A DNA stretch of 64,000 nucleotides from VXOI01 sp965197575 (lineage in GTDB: Bacteria; Chloroflexota; Dehalococcoidia; Lucifugimonadales; UBA3495): the NCBI GenBank assembly GCA_965197575.1, contig OZ240214.1, forward strand, positions 1,798,001 to 1,862,000, given 5' to 3'. A model generated the notes under the pieces. That model saw only the letters and a list, made by a program, of their open reading frames with translations. It did no database searches and had not been told where the DNA came from. The number at the start of each line of letters is the position of its first letter. Position 1 is the first letter of the stretch. Below are positions 35,394 through 43,529 of this stretch, one piece after another. A program made the translations under genes and the position numbers.

Positions 35394-35723
35394 ATGAACG
35401 ATCTGAGACGCCGCGTCAACGCCCTCCGCCGCAAGATGGCCCGCAAACTCGCCGTCGTCCGGCTACGCCGCTTGGCCGATGAATTCAGCCTCCAATGGGC
35501 TGCGGCCATTGCCGACCGTCGGCCCGCGCTAGAGTCCCATCCCTTTGTCCGCCGGCTGGTCGACGACGCCGGATTCCGGCTCCCCACCTTCATGGCTCTC
35601 CACAAATACTTGGACCGCTGCCGCCGCCAAAACGCCATCCCTCGCCCCGTAGAGATCGTCCGTTCCCTGCTCCCCTGGTATCCCGTCCATACCGCGCCCC
35701 GGCCAAGGCGGGGGAGCGTATAA
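35394..35723 (+). CDS. Small basic hypothetical protein
   Basis: A 109-residue Arg-rich protein (MNDLRRRVNALRRKMARKL), then LYRPALESHPFVRRL-type region and a tail ending RPRRGSV. GAGGTG before the ATG at 35394 supports the start. No family is recognised. It follows the helix-turn-helix gene and may be its partner. Confidence 0.5.
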   Translation: MNDLRRRVNALRRKMARKLAVVRLRRLADEFSLQWAAAIADRRPALESHPFVRRLVDDAGFRLPTFMALHKYLDRCRRQNAIPRPVEIVRSLLPWYPVHTAPRPRRGSV

Positions 35724-35763
35724 TAAGACGTCGCATCTGACCCGTGCACAGGCAAAGGACAAT

Positions 35764-36594
35764 ATGACCGCAACTCCAACTCATTCTCTGCCCGTATCCT
35801 CCTCCGGCCGCGGCGCGATGGACGTGATAGTCGAGGCCGTCCGCGCCGCCGGGGAGATAATTCAAGGCGGACGGAACGCCGACAAGCAGATCACCTTCAA
35901 GGGCCGGGCCGACATCGTTACGGACATCGACGTCGCCGCCGAGAAAGCGGTACTGGAAATCCTGACCGGCGCCTTTCCCGGCTTCGGCATCCTGGCCGAG
36001 GAATCGCAGCCGGTGACCGGGACCTCGCCCTACAAGTGGGTGGTGGACCCGCTGGACGGCACTCGCAACTACGCCCACGGCATCCCCCATTTTTGTAGCA
36101 TCATCGCCTTGGCCAAGGACGACGAGATAGTCGCCGGGGTCATCTATGACCCGGTGCGGGACGAGATGTTCAGCGCCTCCCTCGGCCAGGGAGCATTCAT
36201 GAACGGCGAGCGGATCAGCGTGTCCGAGACCACCGAACTGTCCCGCTGCCTGCTGAGCTTTGACCTCGGCTACGTGGACGAGAAGGCCGGTCTGGCCTTG
36301 GACCTGGTGCGCTCCCTGTGGCCGGGCATGTACAGCATCCGCCTGATGGGCACCGCCGGGCTGGGCTTGGCCTACGCCGCCTCGGGCCGCGTCGACCTGT
36401 TCTTCCATCACTCGCTGTCGCCCTGGGACCTGGCAACCGGCCTGCTGCTGATACGTGAGGCCGGCGGTGTAGTGGTCGACCGGCAAGGCGCTACCGCCGG
36501 GCTGTTCAGCCCCAGCGTAATCTGCTCCAGCCCCGCCCTCGTAGAGGCGTTCCTGAACGCCACCGACGGCCTGCCCTGGCGCACGTCGGGATAG
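35764..36594 (+). CDS. Inositol monophosphatase family protein
   Basis: A 276-residue IMPase-fold phosphatase. Metal-binding residues lie in ILAEESQ near residue 75 and VDPLDGTRNYAHG near residue 95, and the C-terminal signature is SPWDLATGLLLIREAGG. It dephosphorylates inositol 1-phosphate or a related sugar phosphate (histidinol or 3'-phosphoadenosine phosphate are alternatives). It is 7 bp before the FAD enzyme gene. Together with ino1 at 59374 it could supply free inositol, but the two genes are not linked. Confidence 0.92.
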   Translation: MTATPTHSLPVSSSGRGAMDVIVEAVRAAGEIIQGGRNADKQITFKGRADIVTDIDVAAEKAVLEILTGAFPGFGILAEESQPVTGTSPYKWVVDPLDGTRNYAHGIPHFCSIIALAKDDEIVAGVIYDPVRDEMFSASLGQGAFMNGERISVSETTELSRCLLSFDLGYVDEKAGLALDLVRSLWPGMYSIRLMGTAGLGLAYAASGRVDLFFHHSLSPWDLATGLLLIREAGGVVVDRQGATAGLFSPSVICSSPALVEAFLNATDGLPWRTSG

Positions 36595-36601
36595 TCCGCA
36601 C

Positions 36602-37810
36602 GTGACCCTCATAGCGACCGGAACTTACGACCTGATAATCGTCGGCGGCGGCATAGGCGGCGCGGCTCTCGCCGGGGCAATGGCTTCCGCCGGGGTACGA
36701 GTGCTGGTGCTGGAGGCCGAAACCCGCTTCCGGGACCGGGTGCGCGGCGAGGCCATCATGCCGTGGGGCGTGGCCGAGGCGAAGCTGCTGGGGCTGGAAC
36801 ATACCCTCATTCAGGCGGCGGCCAACCCCCTGATATTCTGGAATTCCTACTCTGGGGCCGACCGCTCCGGCCACCGCGACCTCCGCCGCACGACCCGCGC
36901 CGAGGAGCCGGTGTTGGCCTGCTACCATCCCAAGCTACAGGAGTCGCTGCTCCGGTGGGCCGAGTCTTGCGAGGCCGACGTGCGGCGGGGCGTCCGCGTC
37001 ACCGGCCTGGACGTCGACCGGGATCGCACGACGGTTTCACTGGACACTGAGGCGACGGTCTCCGGGCGTCTGATAGTGGGCGCGGATGGACGGGGTTCCA
37101 CAGTACGCGCCTTGGCCGGTTTCCAGACTCATCAGGACGCCGAGCAGAACCTCGTGGCCGGGGTGCTGATGGACCAGGTGGCCCTTTCCGACGACGCCAC
37201 CCACGCCTGGCTGGATACCGCCAAAGGCCGCTTCATCCTGCACTTCCCTCAAGGGCAGGGCCGCGCCAGGGTCTATCTGTGCTATCCCGCGTCCTCCGGA
37301 CGCCGGTTAAGCGGCGAGGGCGACATCCCGGACTTGCTCAACGATTGTGTCGCATCCGGAGTGCCGGAGGAAGCCTACGCCGAGGCGAGGGCGGCGGGAC
37401 CATTGGCAACCTTCGATGGGCGCTGCACTTGGGCCGACACCGCTTACCGGAACGGCGTGGCGCTCATCGGCGACGCCGCCGCCAACACCGACCCCACCTG
37501 GGGACAGGGCCTGTCCATGGCCCTGCGCGACGCCCGTGTGTTGCGTGACCATCTTCTGGCCAACGACGATTGGGACGCCGCCGGCCAAGTCTTCGCTGAA
37601 GAACGACAGGTCTATTTCGACGTGGTGCACACCATGGAACTCTGGCAAAACGAACTGATGATGACCACCGGCCCTGAATCGGACGCCGCCCGCCGCCAAG
37701 CCTTCGCCGCCTGGCGCGAGGACCGCACGCGCAACCCAGACACGTTCCTAAGCGGCCCCGGCGCGCCGCTGGACGACGAGGCCCGCCGCCGCTACTTCGG
37801 CCAGGCCTAG
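36602..37810 (+). CDS. FAD-dependent monooxygenase-type oxidoreductase
   Basis: A 402-residue flavoprotein of the p-hydroxybenzoate hydroxylase type. The dinucleotide motif is IIVGGGIGGAALAGAMASAG near residue 13, the DG motif is in LIVGADGRGSTVRALAG, and the second FAD motif is in GVALIGDAAANTDPTWGQGLS. Such enzymes hydroxylate aromatic substrates, or saturate/halogenate other compounds. The start is GTG at 36602. It probably forms one transcript with the IMPase gene. Confidence 0.88.
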   Translation: MTLIATGTYDLIIVGGGIGGAALAGAMASAGVRVLVLEAETRFRDRVRGEAIMPWGVAEAKLLGLEHTLIQAAANPLIFWNSYSGADRSGHRDLRRTTRAEEPVLACYHPKLQESLLRWAESCEADVRRGVRVTGLDVDRDRTTVSLDTEATVSGRLIVGADGRGSTVRALAGFQTHQDAEQNLVAGVLMDQVALSDDATHAWLDTAKGRFILHFPQGQGRARVYLCYPASSGRRLSGEGDIPDLLNDCVASGVPEEAYAEARAAGPLATFDGRCTWADTAYRNGVALIGDAAANTDPTWGQGLSMALRDARVLRDHLLANDDWDAAGQVFAEERQVYFDVVHTMELWQNELMMTTGPESDAARRQAFAAWREDRTRNPDTFLSGPGAPLDDEARRRYFGQA

Positions 37811-38094
37811 CGCTTGGCTGGCCGCCGCTCCGACTTTCGGAAGACCCGCTCCTCCAGAGCAAAGATCGGTTCGTTAGTCTCCCGGATATATGAGCCAGCA
37901 ACCAGTCCGTCCTCTAGCAACTCCGTAAGACGAGAAGTCAAATCGTGGAAATCCAACCTAGTTACTGATCGCAGGCTCTCTAAAGTATGCCACTTCCATT
38001 TCTTGTGGGATAGCCCCAATAGGATTTTCCTATCGATGTCATCGAACTGATGTGCCCGCAACATCCAGTTCAAACTCCGGTCAATCGTGGTCAT
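37807..38094 (-). CDS. Small winged-helix-like hypothetical protein
   Basis: A 95-residue basic protein with FDDIDRKILLGLSHKKWKWHTLESLRSV and DFHDLTSRLTELLEDGLVAGSYIRE, an arrangement resembling a winged helix for binding DNA. It overlaps the upstream gene by 4 bp (ATGA) and the convergent FAD gene by 4 bp. The fold guess is by pattern only. Confidence 0.6.
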   Translation of the reverse strand: MTTIDRSLNWMLRAHQFDDIDRKILLGLSHKKWKWHTLESLRSVTRLDFHDLTSRLTELLEDGLVAGSYIRETNEPIFALEERVFRKSERRPAKR

Positions 38095-38510
38095 TCGGAG
38101 TCTCCTGTCAGATTCAAGTCGCTCTCAAAGTCCCAGATTTCCTCTGTCGTCCACCTGGTGGAACGGGCGGACCTGCTGGGCTGCCCTCCGAGATATCCAA
38201 GTCTGATACTATTTACGTATGCTGACAGCAAGTCAGGTGGCAATTGGTCTCTGATTTCTTGGAGTATCCTCAAATCCAGCGCCTGGCTGCTGTCGAAGGT
38301 AAGAAATGCCGGGTCGCGGAAGTACATGGCTACCAATGCCAAGAGTGCCATTCCGAGCGACACCAGCGCAAAGACGGCGGCCAGCGTTCCGCTTGTTCCG
38401 GCGAAACTGGCCAGCATTCCCAGGGTAGTCTCGGCAAAGGCAAGGCATGAACCGAGAAATACCAGCGGACGCGCACTCGATTCTCTCACCATTTCAGCGC
38501 CGCGCGCCAC
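38091..38510 (-). CDS. Small membrane protein
   Basis: A 139-residue protein with two hydrophobic helices (LVFLGSCLAFAETTLGMLAS and LAAVFALVSLGMALLALVA) and a soluble C-terminal part of about 75 residues. The GTG at 38510 overlaps the end of the CoA-transferase gene; an ATG at 38492 is an alternative. It is coupled to the small winged-helix-like gene, so the two may work together as a membrane/regulator pair. No family is recognised. Confidence 0.6.
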   Translation of the reverse strand: MARGAEMVRESSARPLVFLGSCLAFAETTLGMLASFAGTSGTLAAVFALVSLGMALLALVAMYFRDPAFLTFDSSQALDLRILQEIRDQLPPDLLSAYVNSIRLGYLGGQPSRSARSTRWTTEEIWDFESDLNLTGDSE

Positions 38511-39738
38511 TGCCCATGTTTTCCCTTACGACCCCGGCGGCAAGCAGTTCGGCCACTTCATCGTCTCCGAATCCGCGCTCCAAGAGCACTTCCCTAGTGT
38601 GTTCGCCCAAGGCCGGAGCGCGGCGGCGGATCTTGCCTGGGGTCTCGGAGAGCTTCAGCGGCACCCCGATGTTGTGGATGGTGCCGATGTCCGGGTCTTC
38701 GATGTCGACCAGCATCTCCCGGGCCCGCACCTGGGGGTCCTGGTACACCTGCTCCATGTTGTAGATGGGGCCGGCCACGACACCGGCTGCGTCCAGCTTT
38801 TCCAGCCAATAGCCGGTGGTCTCTTGGGAAAAGGTCTCCTCCAGCAGTGCGGCCAACTCTTCCTCCCGCGCCTTGCGGTCTCCCGGGATCTTGAAACGCG
38901 GGTCTTCGATCAGTTCCTCCTTGCCGATGGCCCGGCAGAGTTGCTCCCAGGTAGGCTGGGTCGCCGCCCCGATGTTGAGGTGGCCGTCCTTGGTGCGCAA
39001 CGCCTGGTAGGGCGCGGACACCCGGTGGGCCGATCCCAGCGGTCCGGGTATTTCGCCCTCGGCGAAGTAGACCGACGACTCCCACACGGTGTAGGCGATG
39101 CCCGCTTCCATGAGCGACGTATCGATCTGCTGGCCTTGGCCGGTCCTCAGCGCGTGGATGTAGGCCGCCTGGACGCCGTTGGCGGCGAACAGGCCGGCGG
39201 TCAAGTCGGTAATGGGAACGCCGACTTTGGCCGGGGGCATACCGGGATGCCCGGTAATGCTCATCAACCCGCTGAAGCCCTGCGCCACCAAATCGAAACC
39301 GCCGCGGTTGGCGTAAGGGCCGGTGCTCCCGAAACCGGAGATGGAGCAGTAAACGAGGCGCGGGTTGATTTTCGCCAGTTCCCCGTATTCCAGCCCCAGC
39401 CGTTGCATGACTCCCGGCCGGAAATTCTCGATCACGGCGTCGGCTCCACTGACCAACCGCTTGAACACCGCTTGTCCGGCCTCCTGTTGCAGGTCGACTA
39501 CCAGGCTGCGCTTGTTGCGGTTGGCGGCAAGGAAGCCGGCCGACCAGTCCTTGACGAACGGCGGTCCCATGCGCCGGTTGTCGTCGCCGCCGTTAGGTTT
39601 CTCGACCTTGATGACATCAGCCCCCAGGTCGCCCAGCACCATCGTACACATGGGCCCGGCCAGGATTTGGGTCAGGTCGAGCACCACCATGCCAGCCAAG
39701 GGGCCAGTCAGGGGGCCGGTAGGAGAATTCGTAGTCAT
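38494..39738 (-). CDS. Family III CoA-transferase (CaiB/BaiF), second member
   Basis: A 414-residue CoA-transferase with LDLTQILAGPMCTMVLGDLG, VIKVEKPNGGDDNRRMGPPF, NKRSLVVDLQ, the likely catalytic Asp in VPITDLTAGLFAANG, and GHLNIGAATQPTWEQLC. GGAAGGG precedes the ATG at 39738; four more codons are open upstream to a GTG. The substrate is unknown. It is not closely similar to the first member at 1010. It is divergent from the methyltransferase gene. Confidence 0.92.
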   Translation of the reverse strand: MTTNSPTGPLTGPLAGMVVLDLTQILAGPMCTMVLGDLGADVIKVEKPNGGDDNRRMGPPFVKDWSAGFLAANRNKRSLVVDLQQEAGQAVFKRLVSGADAVIENFRPGVMQRLGLEYGELAKINPRLVYCSISGFGSTGPYANRGGFDLVAQGFSGLMSITGHPGMPPAKVGVPITDLTAGLFAANGVQAAYIHALRTGQGQQIDTSLMEAGIAYTVWESSVYFAEGEIPGPLGSAHRVSAPYQALRTKDGHLNIGAATQPTWEQLCRAIGKEELIEDPRFKIPGDRKAREEELAALLEETFSQETTGYWLEKLDAAGVVAGPIYNMEQVYQDPQVRAREMLVDIEDPDIGTIHNIGVPLKLSETPGKIRRRAPALGEHTREVLLERGFGDDEVAELLAAGVVRENMGSGARR

Positions 39739-39811
39739 ATTCCCTTCCACAGATGCCGGATTGAGGACGCATCGCAGTATACTAGACCTAGCAGCAGGCG
39801 GGAGAACTACA

Positions 39812-39898
39812 ATGGCGCGAATGGTCGAGCAGGAAGCCGACTACATCCTGCGCTGGAGCCGGAGCCGGACCGTCCGGCGGGGAAGCTGGCTGAAATGA
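39812..39898 (+). CDS. Possible 28-residue micro-ORF coupled to the methyltransferase
   Basis: ATG 39812 follows a GGGAG ribosome binding site and opens a short frame (MARMVEQEADYILRW, then a basic tail) whose TGA overlaps the next ATG. The coupling suggests a leader peptide or a small functional protein, but there is no independent evidence that it is translated. Confidence 0.3.
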   Translation: MARMVEQEADYILRWSRSRTVRRGSWLK

Positions 39899-40701
39899 CC
39901 TCGGCAAGCGACGCCATCGCCAAGTCTTGTTGCGCCGACCTGTATCAGTCTCCCCTGGCCCGGATGCTATTGGGCGAAACGCTGCATCCGGGAGGGTTGG
40001 GGCTGACCCACCGGCTGGGTCGGTTGATGGGTATACCCCGCGACGGACGGGTTCTGGACCTGGCCAGCGGCCGCGGTGTAAGCGCCCTGGCCGTTTCTCG
40101 CGCGTTCCAGTGCAGCGTCGTCGGTCTGGAGTTCGGTGAATCGGCCATCCAGGAAGCCCGGCGGTCGGCGGAAGATTCGGCCGCAGAGTGGCAGGCAGCC
40201 TTCGTCCGGGGCGATGCCGAGCGTCTGCCGTTCGGAGACGGGGTGTTCGACGCCGTGCTTTGCGAGTGCTCCATGAGCATCTTCCCGGACAAGCCCCACA
40301 CCACCCGCGAAGTGGCGAGGGCGCTGAGGCCCGGCGGCCGGTTCGGGATGAGCGACGTGACTATCGAGCCCGGTGTGCTGCCACCCGAACTCAGGGGCGA
40401 CATCGGCAACATCCTCTGCCTGACCGGGGCGTTGACCGTGGACGGGTATATCCGCCTCTTGGAAGATGCCGGGTTCGAGCTGGTGGAAACGTTGGATGCT
40501 TCCTCGGAGATAACCGCCATCCTGGACGACGTTGAGGCGCGTTTGGGCTTCCTGATCGCGGCGCAACAGCTCGTTGGATTGGCTGGGTCCAGTCCTCTGG
40601 GGCAAGCGCCGCGCCTGATCGAAGAAATGCGGCGGTTGGTGGAGCAAGGCCGGCTGGGTTACTGGTGCTTCATAGGCGAAAAGGGCGAAAAGCATTGTTG
40701 A
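39895..40701 (+). CDS. SAM-dependent methyltransferase (class I)
   Basis: A 268-residue class I methyltransferase. Motif I is RVLDLASGRGVSALAVSRAF near residue 48, motif II GLEFGESAIQEA, and post-motifs AERLPFGDGVFDAVLCECSMSIF and ALRPGGRFGMSDVTI. The N-terminal SCCADLYQSPLARMLLGETLHPGG is reminiscent of the arsenite-methyltransferase neighbourhood, but the cysteine set of ArsM is not present, so the substrate is open. Start ATG 39895 overlaps a micro-ORF. Confidence 0.88.
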   Translation: MTSASDAIAKSCCADLYQSPLARMLLGETLHPGGLGLTHRLGRLMGIPRDGRVLDLASGRGVSALAVSRAFQCSVVGLEFGESAIQEARRSAEDSAAEWQAAFVRGDAERLPFGDGVFDAVLCECSMSIFPDKPHTTREVARALRPGGRFGMSDVTIEPGVLPPELRGDIGNILCLTGALTVDGYIRLLEDAGFELVETLDASSEITAILDDVEARLGFLIAAQQLVGLAGSSPLGQAPRLIEEMRRLVEQGRLGYWCFIGEKGEKHC

Positions 40702-40725
40702 AAATGCTATATTGAGCAGGAAAGA

Positions 40726-41430
40726 ATGCTGGACACGTCCCTTCTAGTTCAGTCGATATTGGCGATAGCGCTCGGTTACGCGCTGGGCGCATTGCCTTTC
40801 GCCCACCTCGCCGGCCGCACCAGGGGCGTGGACATCTTCAACACCGGAAGCACCCTGGCGGGCACGGCCAACGTGTTCTGGAACGTGGGCCGACGCACCG
40901 GAACGCTGGTGTTCGTGGGGGACGTTGCCAAGGGTGCGGCCGCGGTGTTGGTGGCTGGGCTGCTGGACATGCCGCCGCCGTTGATGCTGGTGGCCGGCGG
41001 GGCGGCGGTGGTGGGGCATTGGAAGTCTATCTTCACGTCCTTCCGCGGCGGCGACGGAATGGCCCCACTCATGGGTGTGAGTCTGGCGTTGCTGCCGACG
41101 CTGGCGGGGCCGGGGGCGCTGGTGGGTGTGGCAACCATCGTCTTGATGCGCAAATCGCCCTTGCGGTCCACTTGGGGCATCTGCGCCTGCTTCATGGTAG
41201 TGCTGGGACTGAGCCAGTATTACCACATCGACCGCGACATCACGTCGGGGCTGACCGTGCTGGCGTCTCTGGTCTTGGTGCGGAGCCTGTTTAGCCGACG
41301 CCGCCGGAGCCCGGCCGTTCCAGGCCTTCCCTCATCCCACGCAACTTTAACGCCCAGCCCAAGTGCTCATCTTGAGCAGCATCTTCCGCCAACTCCGGGG
41401 CCAAGGACAGAACGCGGTCGAGATGGTTGA
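40726..41430 (+). CDS. PlsY-like glycerol-3-phosphate acyltransferase (divergent)
   Basis: A 234-residue membrane protein of the PlsY type, which transfers an acyl group from acyl phosphate to glycerol 3-phosphate. Motifs are recognisable but changed: GALPFAHLAGR, then GSTLAGTANVFWNVGRRTG in place of GSGNPGATN-type sequence, GDVAKGAAAV, and FRGGDGMAPL. The core ends near 41310; the last 40 or so residues are Pro/Ser-rich and antisense to the TPR gene. A more canonical PlsY is at 48724, so this one may have another substrate. Confidence 0.75.
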   Translation: MLDTSLLVQSILAIALGYALGALPFAHLAGRTRGVDIFNTGSTLAGTANVFWNVGRRTGTLVFVGDVAKGAAAVLVAGLLDMPPPLMLVAGGAAVVGHWKSIFTSFRGGDGMAPLMGVSLALLPTLAGPGALVGVATIVLMRKSPLRSTWGICACFMVVLGLSQYYHIDRDITSGLTVLASLVLVRSLFSRRRRSPAVPGLPSSHATLTPSPSAHLEQHLPPTPGPRTERGRDG

Positions 41431-42484
41431 GGCACGACTCCACGTCGCCTAAGACCGAGTAGACCCGCGCCGCGTTATAGTGGGCCGAGGCCAGCCTAGG
41501 GTTAACTGCCAGAGCCGACTGATAGGCATCCAGCGCGTCCTCGATCTCCCCTTGCGCTTCCAACACCGCACCGCGGTTGCTATGCGCCTCGGCGAAGTCC
41601 GGCCGCACCACCAACGCCTGATCGTAGTCTGCCAGAGCGCCATCGTAATCACCCAGGGCGTCCAAGGCCAGGCCCCGGTTGTTGTAGGCTTCGGCGTCGT
41701 CCGGCGAGAGACGGATCACCTCCGAATAATCGCTCAGCGACTCGTTGAGATGGCCCAAGTAGTAGTGGGTGCGGGCGCGGTTGAAAAGGGGCGAAGGATC
41801 GTCCGGGTTGAGCGCCGAGGCTTTCGTGTAGCTGACGATCGCTTCCTCGTGAAGACCCAGTTCATCCAGGGACGCCCCTCGGTTGAGGAAGGCATTGCTG
41901 ATGTCGGGCCGCATCGCGATGACCTTGTCAAATTGGGCCACGGCTTCCTGGTGTCGTCCCGACTGACCAAGCACCACCGCCCGGTTGTACATGGGTTGGA
42001 GGTATCCGGGGGCCAACTCGCTGGCCCGGGCATAGTCGTCCAGCGCCTTGTCGGTCTCGCCCAAATCGTCGAAGGCGTTGCCCCGCTGGTAGAAAGCCTC
42101 CGACAACTGCGGTTCCCGCACCAGCACTTCGGTGAACTCGCGGGCCGAGTCCTCGGGCTGCCTCAGCCGTAGGTACGCCAAGCCCAGGTTGAACCGGGCC
42201 GTGGAGTCGGCGGGCCGGTCCGCCAAGACGTTGCGAAAGACGCCGGCGGCCTCCTCATGGCGCGACAAGAAATAGCAAGCGTTGCCGTAAATCAAGGCGC
42301 TCCCAGCCTCGCCGTCGCCGACTAGGGCATCCACCGCCTCCTCCAACCGCTGCCGCGCCCCGCCCGACAAACGCGACCCCCGAGGACCGGGAGTAATGCG
42401 CCCGACACTCACACTCAATTCTTCCAACAACGACCGGAGCGCAGCCAGCGCACCAACCAAGTTTTCCTGCTGCTGATACGACAT
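41291..42484 (-). CDS. Tetratricopeptide repeat protein
   Basis: A 397-residue cytoplasmic protein of about nine TPR units, for example AFYQRGNAFDDLGETDKALDDY, PMYNRAVVLGQSGRHQEAVAQF, AFLNRGASLDELGLHEEAIVSY and AYNNRGLALDALGDYDGALADY. TPR arrays are protein-interaction scaffolds; the partner is unknown. It overlaps the convergent PlsY-like gene by 140 bp at the 3' end, an unusually long convergent overlap. Confidence 0.9.
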   Translation of the reverse strand: MSYQQQENLVGALAALRSLLEELSVSVGRITPGPRGSRLSGGARQRLEEAVDALVGDGEAGSALIYGNACYFLSRHEEAAGVFRNVLADRPADSTARFNLGLAYLRLRQPEDSAREFTEVLVREPQLSEAFYQRGNAFDDLGETDKALDDYARASELAPGYLQPMYNRAVVLGQSGRHQEAVAQFDKVIAMRPDISNAFLNRGASLDELGLHEEAIVSYTKASALNPDDPSPLFNRARTHYYLGHLNESLSDYSEVIRLSPDDAEAYNNRGLALDALGDYDGALADYDQALVVRPDFAEAHSNRGAVLEAQGEIEDALDAYQSALAVNPRLASAHYNAARVYSVLGDVESCLNHLDRVLSLAPELAEDAAQDEHLGWALKLRGMREGLERPGSGGVG

Positions 42485-42504
42485 ACCCCTAGCATAACAC
42501 CGAA

Positions 42505-42529
42505 AGGGGCAACCACAAAGGTTGCCCCT
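42505..42529 (-). terminator. Terminator-like hairpin of the GGGGCAACC type
   Basis: A perfect 10-bp stem, AGGGGCAACC with GGTTGCCCCT, encloses the loop ACAAA. It lies in the 76-bp gap after the permease gene (ending at 42561 leftward) and before the TPR gene. It would end the ABC-importer transcript. Confidence 0.7.
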
Positions 42530-42560
42530 ACGAACTAATTAGAGAGACCCACGGGAGTGT

Positions 42561-43481
42561 CTAGGCGGTGCCCCGGAGCCGCGGGTCCAGAACATCGCGC
42601 AGGGAATCTCCCAGCACATTGAAAGCAATCACCACCACGCTGAGGGCCAGCGCCGGGAACAGTACCAGCCACGGCGAAACCTCAAGCCATTGGCGGCTGG
42701 CCAGCGCGAGCATACCGCCCCAAGACGGCACGTCGGGCGGAGTGCCCAAGCCGAGGAAACTCAAGGACGCCTCCACGATGATCGCCCAGCCCAAAGTGAT
42801 GGTAGCAAACACGATATACGTGGCCAGCGTGTTGGGCAGAATATGCCGGAGCATGATCCGGCCGCTGCCGCAGCCGACCGCCCGGGCCGCCGTGATGTAG
42901 TCCATCTCCCGCAAGGTCAACACCCGTGAGCGCACCAAGCGGGCCGCTCCCGGAATGAGCACGACGCAGACGGCGATGATTACGTTCTCCAGAGACGCCC
43001 CCAACACGGCCATGATGGTCAGAGCCAAAATCAAGGGCGGAAAGGCCATGAAGCCGTCCACGATTCGTTGCACCGTCAGATCGAACTTTCCACTGAAGTA
43101 ACCGCTGACGATGCCGATAAACGACCCGATGGTTACGCCGATGGCTACGCTGACCAGCCCGACGTACAGGGATATGCGCGACCCGTAGATCAGTCTGCTG
43201 AGGGTGTCGCGGCCCAGGTGGTCGCTGCCCAACAGGAACGTGCCGCCACTCTTGGTCTCCTGCTCACCCGGCGAGGCGTACTTGTCGCCTACGTGGGCCC
43301 GGTAAGGGTCAAACGGCGCGATGACCGGGGCGAGAGCGGCGATGATAACCAGTAACACCATCACCAACAGGCCAAAAGCCCCCAACGGTTTGCGTTTGGC
43401 AAAGGTTTTTGCGGAGCCCACCCACGTGACTTTGGGCCGCATTGTGCCCAAAGACGTTGAGACCGGTCTTGCTTCCTGCAT
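42561..43481 (-). CDS. Peptide ABC transporter permease (DppC/OppC type)
   Basis: A 306-residue inner-membrane permease with six helices and the ABC-permease EAA loop near RAVGCGSGRIMLRHILPN. The N-terminal part ALAPVIAPFDPYRAHVGDKYASPG and LLGSDHLGRDTLSRLIYGSRISLYVGLV is typical of the DppC/OppC family, which pairs with DppB. I chose the ATG at 43481; a TTG eight codons upstream is open. It is the third gene of a leftward operon: binding protein, DppB, DppC. The ATPases DppD and DppF are absent. Confidence 0.92.
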   Translation of the reverse strand: MQEARPVSTSLGTMRPKVTWVGSAKTFAKRKPLGAFGLLVMVLLVIIAALAPVIAPFDPYRAHVGDKYASPGEQETKSGGTFLLGSDHLGRDTLSRLIYGSRISLYVGLVSVAIGVTIGSFIGIVSGYFSGKFDLTVQRIVDGFMAFPPLILALTIMAVLGASLENVIIAVCVVLIPGAARLVRSRVLTLREMDYITAARAVGCGSGRIMLRHILPNTLATYIVFATITLGWAIIVEASLSFLGLGTPPDVPSWGGMLALASRQWLEVSPWLVLFPALALSVVVIAFNVLGDSLRDVLDPRLRGTA

Positions 43482-43529
43482 CTCTATCAATGCTCCAAAT
43501 ACCAACGTATTGGCGCTGCCCTTTGGGGA

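Noticed and set aside
38050..39894. Long rightward open frame upstream of the methyltransferase
   Set aside because: It is antisense to the CoA-transferase and the two small leftward genes, has no family resemblance, and the methyltransferase has its own ATG at 39895.
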